A stretch of DNA of 7,772 bases, taken from positions 1 through 7,772 of the forward strand of contig CAZABG010000100.1 in the NCBI GenBank assembly GCA_964483465.1, given 5' to 3'. The notes under the pieces were generated by a model that did not search any database, had not been told where the DNA came from, and saw only the letters and a list, made by a program, of their open reading frames with translations. Origin of the DNA: CAZABG01 sp964483465. GTDB taxonomy: Bacteria; Chlamydiota; Chlamydiia; Chlamydiales; Parachlamydiaceae. This document shows positions 5,592 through 7,772 of this stretch, in pieces (position 1 is the first letter of the stretch; every line of letters begins with the position of its first letter). The position numbers and the translations under genes were made by a program.

Positions 5592-7003
5592 TGTACGAAC
5601 TGAAGGTTGCTTTAAAGTATTTATTACCTAAAAGAAAGCAGCTTTCGGTTTCAATCATCAGTATCATCTCTACCCTGGTTATCTCGCTAGTGGTATGGCT
5701 GATACTGGTTTTCTTTTCGGTAACAAACGGACTTGAGAAGATATGGGTGAACAAAATGGTCGCCCTGACTTCCCCCATCCGTGTTACCCCGACTCACGAT
5801 TATTACAGCAGCTATTATCACCGAATCGATAGCTATTCGGGAGAGTCGGACTATCAAACAAAAAGTTTAAGCGATAAACTTTCTAGCACTACGCTTGACC
5901 CCTATAATCCGGATAAAGATGAAGCCCTTCCCCAGGATTTCCCCTCAAATCTGAAGATTGACTTAGCTAAAGAAGCTAAAAAAGCAATAGAATCAATCCC
6001 GGGCCTTACCCTATCCGATTTTGAACTCACCGCGGCAAACCTAAAACTCACCCTTATTCGGGGCGAGATGCAATCTGCCTTGTCTCAATCGATTTATATC
6101 GCAAATTTTGATCCGGAAAATGAAGCTCTTCAGAAAGTGCTGATCGATAAGGTATCCAAACTCTCAGACAAAGGCATTTTAGCCCCTAAAGGCTTTAGAG
6201 ATGCAGGCGTTAAAATCGGCGATAAAGGAGTTCTTTCCTTCTATGCGCCAAGCGCAAGCTCGATTCAAGAACAACGGCTGCCCATTGTTGTTCAGGGATT
6301 TTATGATCCAGGCATTATTCCGGTCGGCGGAAAACTTATCCTCGTTAATCGCGATATCATCAAAGTGATACGCGCAGGACAGCATCAAGAAGAAGCTGAA
6401 GGGACCGAAGGATTTCATATCAATTTTAACGACCTTTCAAAAGTGGATCTCTATAAGAATCAGATTGAAGCTTCTTTAAAGGCTCTCGGTCTCAGCCCCT
6501 ATTTTAAAGTCGAATCGTATAAGGAATTTGATTTTACGAAAGACCTGATTCAACAGCTTCACAGCGAAAAGAATATCTTCTCGCTCATCGCGACGGTTAT
6601 CATTATTGTCGCCTGCTCTAATATCATTTCCATGTTGATTATCCTTGTAAACGACAAGAGAACCGAAATCGGCATCCTTCGATCTATGGGGGCATCCTCA
6701 CTCTCTATCTCGACCATATTCGGCCTTTGCGGAGTCATCATGGGACTTATCGGAAGCCTCATCGGAATATCGGCTGCGATTCTTACACTTCACAATATTG
6801 ACTCGTTGATTAGTTTAATCAGCCATCTGCAAGGCTACCAAGCGTTTAATCCCCTATATTTCGGCAATGAGATACCATCCGAAGTATCAGGAGAAGCGCT
6901 TCGTTTTGTCATTATCGCAACCATTCTTATTTCTACGGTATCGGGCCTAATTCCTGCTTATAAAGCGAGCAAACTTAAACCGGCGGAGATCCTTCGTTCA
7001 TGA
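5591..7003 (+). CDS. LolC/LolE-type lipoprotein-releasing ABC permease
   Basis: A 470-residue inner-membrane protein of the FtsX/MacB permease family. It has TM1 at about 21-46, a large periplasmic domain (about 47-325), then TM2 (328-353), TM3 (373-400) and TM4 (436-456). The cytoplasmic link after TM2, NDKRTEIGILRSMGAS (354-369), is the family's ATPase-contact signature, and the C-terminal AYKASKLKPAEILRS is equally typical. Together with the adjoining ATPase it should move outer-membrane lipoproteins from the inner membrane to a periplasmic carrier. Only one permease gene is seen, so a homodimer is likely, though a second copy elsewhere cannot be excluded. It is translationally coupled to rpmG (1-base overlap) and to the ATPase gene (4-base overlap). 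The periplasmic stretch 70-120 is rich in Tyr, Ser and Asp and may vary between species. Whether it equals LolC, LolE or a fused LolF cannot be decided, so no symbol is given. Confidence 0.88.
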   Translation: MYELKVALKYLLPKRKQLSVSIISIISTLVISLVVWLILVFFSVTNGLEKIWVNKMVALTSPIRVTPTHDYYSSYYHRIDSYSGESDYQTKSLSDKLSSTTLDPYNPDKDEALPQDFPSNLKIDLAKEAKKAIESIPGLTLSDFELTAANLKLTLIRGEMQSALSQSIYIANFDPENEALQKVLIDKVSKLSDKGILAPKGFRDAGVKIGDKGVLSFYAPSASSIQEQRLPIVVQGFYDPGIIPVGGKLILVNRDIIKVIRAGQHQEEAEGTEGFHINFNDLSKVDLYKNQIEASLKALGLSPYFKVESYKEFDFTKDLIQQLHSEKNIFSLIATVIIIVACSNIISMLIILVNDKRTEIGILRSMGASSLSISTIFGLCGVIMGLIGSLIGISAAILTLHNIDSLISLISHLQGYQAFNPLYFGNEIPSEVSGEALRFVIIATILISTVSGLIPAYKASKLKPAEILRS

Positions 7004-7674
7004 AACCGATCCTCTCATGCCGCAAACTCTCTAAAAGCTACACATCGGCAAAACCGGTCGAGCTTTTCTCTAATATCGATCTTGATGTCTATCCGGAAGA
7101 TACGCTCGCCATTGTTGGAAGATCGGGAGAAGGTAAAAGTACGCTTCTACACCTGCTTGGCATTCTTGATACGCCGACAACCGGTGAAATATCGCTTCTT
7201 GGAGAAAAGGCTTCTTACGAAGATCATGAAAAAAGAAATAAGCATATCGGTTTTATCTTCCAGCAGTTTCACCTGCTTGAAGATTATACGGTAATCGACA
7301 ACGTTTTGATGCCTGCGTACATCGCAAGAAAGCCGACTCACCAAAAAAGCCCTGCCTTCAAAAGAGCACAGGAACTATTAGAAAAAGTGGGACTACTTTC
7401 CCATCAATTTCATTTAGCAAAGCACCTATCCGGCGGAGAAAAGCAAAGGGTCGCAATCGCGCGCGCTTTCCTTAACGATCCGGATATCATTCTTGCCGAC
7501 GAGCCGTCCGGCAATCTAGACCGCACGACCGCCGAATCGATCCATCAGCTTCTCCTTGACTTTGCAAAGGAATCGAATAAAGCGTGCGTCATTGTTACGC
7601 ATGATTTAAACTTTGCAAAGCTCTGCGCCCGCCAATACAGCTTATCCGGCGGCACCATCCATCCCTTAATCTAA
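7000..7674 (+). CDS. lolD: LolD-type lipoprotein-releasing ABC ATPase
   Basis: A 224-residue ATPase of the LolD/MacB/FtsE group, of normal length. All core motifs are present: Walker A GRSGEGKST (40-48), Q-loop FQQFHLL (87-93), signature LSGGEKQR (143-150), Walker B IILADEP with catalytic Glu168 (163-169), the SGNLD D-loop (170-174) and H-loop His201. It should bind the cytoplasmic face of the preceding permease and power lipoprotein release from the inner membrane. The ATG overlaps the permease stop (ATGA), so the subunits are co-translated. No terminator hairpin is seen after the TAA. Other ATPases of this group are similar, so the LolD name rests mainly on the neighbour. Confidence 0.9.
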   Translation: MKPILSCRKLSKSYTSAKPVELFSNIDLDVYPEDTLAIVGRSGEGKSTLLHLLGILDTPTTGEISLLGEKASYEDHEKRNKHIGFIFQQFHLLEDYTVIDNVLMPAYIARKPTHQKSPAFKRAQELLEKVGLLSHQFHLAKHLSGGEKQRVAIARAFLNDPDIILADEPSGNLDRTTAESIHQLLLDFAKESNKACVIVTHDLNFAKLCARQYSLSGGTIHPLI

Positions 7675-7684
7675 TTTAAATGTA

Positions 7685-7772
7685 GTCCGCAGACTCGCTA
7701 TTCAACGTGCTTTATTAGCGATCGCTGAACAAGGTGGAGAAGCATTTTTCGGCGAGCCTATGCTGAATTTGG
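7685..7772 (+). pseudogene. Fragment resembling the interior of a HerA/YjgR-like ATPase, no start codon
   Basis: From 7685 to the window edge one frame reads VRRLAIQRALLAIAEQ followed by GGEAFFGEPMLNL. The GGE.FFGEP.L.L segment resembles, from memory, the DUF853 (YjgR/HerA-like bipolar DNA helicase) family. The frame begins after a stop at 7667-7669, inside the end of lolD, and has no ATG, GTG or TTG before the conserved part. It is therefore probably the leftover of a gene whose 5' end was deleted next to the lol operon, rather than a complete gene. The 3' end lies outside the window. Confidence 0.4.

Noticed and set aside
6179..6762. Minus-strand frames within the permease gene
   Set aside because: They are shadows of a clearly conserved permease frame and show no domain or start signals.
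1..7772. CRISPR array, tRNA or rRNA genes
   Set aside because: No regularly spaced repeats, cloverleaf-like sequence or rRNA signature was noticed by eye on either strand.

Overview
The window looks like part of a chromosome from an environmental (amoeba- or arthropod-associated) member of the Chlamydiae. The best anchor is the right half: ribosomal protein bL33 (rpmG), then a LolC/E-type permease, then a LolD-type ATPase, joined by 1- and 4-base overlaps. As I recall, this order matches the Chlamydia trachomatis CT150-CT151-CT152 block. The AT-rich left half, with its paralogous effector-like genes and bilobed hydrophobic small proteins, fits the same group. The genus cannot be fixed from the sequence alone.

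Left part (1-4606): three related genes, called A (2-763, cut by the window edge), B (923-2437) and C (3545-4606). They share a layout: a charged helical region, then a box with a conserved His and an Asp-Asn pair, then a box with a conserved Asn-Asn-Cys. The His and Cys boxes resemble those of papain-like deubiquitinases, but their order is His before Cys, as in the ULP1/SENP/ChlaDub type. A has lost both catalytic residues, B carries an extra incomplete unit, and C stops just after its Cys box. They are best read as a decaying family of secreted cysteine-protease-like effectors. Between B and C, on the minus strand, lies a translationally coupled pair of small proteins (E then D) with long hydrophobic hairpins like chlamydial inclusion-membrane proteins. 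A hairpin terminator serves this pair.

Middle (4602-5362): a 167-base, nearly fully palindromic element with 21-base terminal inverted repeats, flanked by TA, supplies the stop codon of gene C. It looks like a miniature transposable element that truncated C. Downstream, on the minus strand, is a 178-residue membrane protein (F) that seems to consist of two related halves.

Right part (5363-7674): the conserved rpmG-lolC/E-lolD operon, richer in G+C than the left genes. It is followed by a fragment without a start codon (7685 to the edge) that resembles the interior of a HerA/YjgR-like ATPase. The window therefore shows a junction between a stable housekeeping block and a plastic, effector-rich region with duplication, decay and mobile-element insertion.
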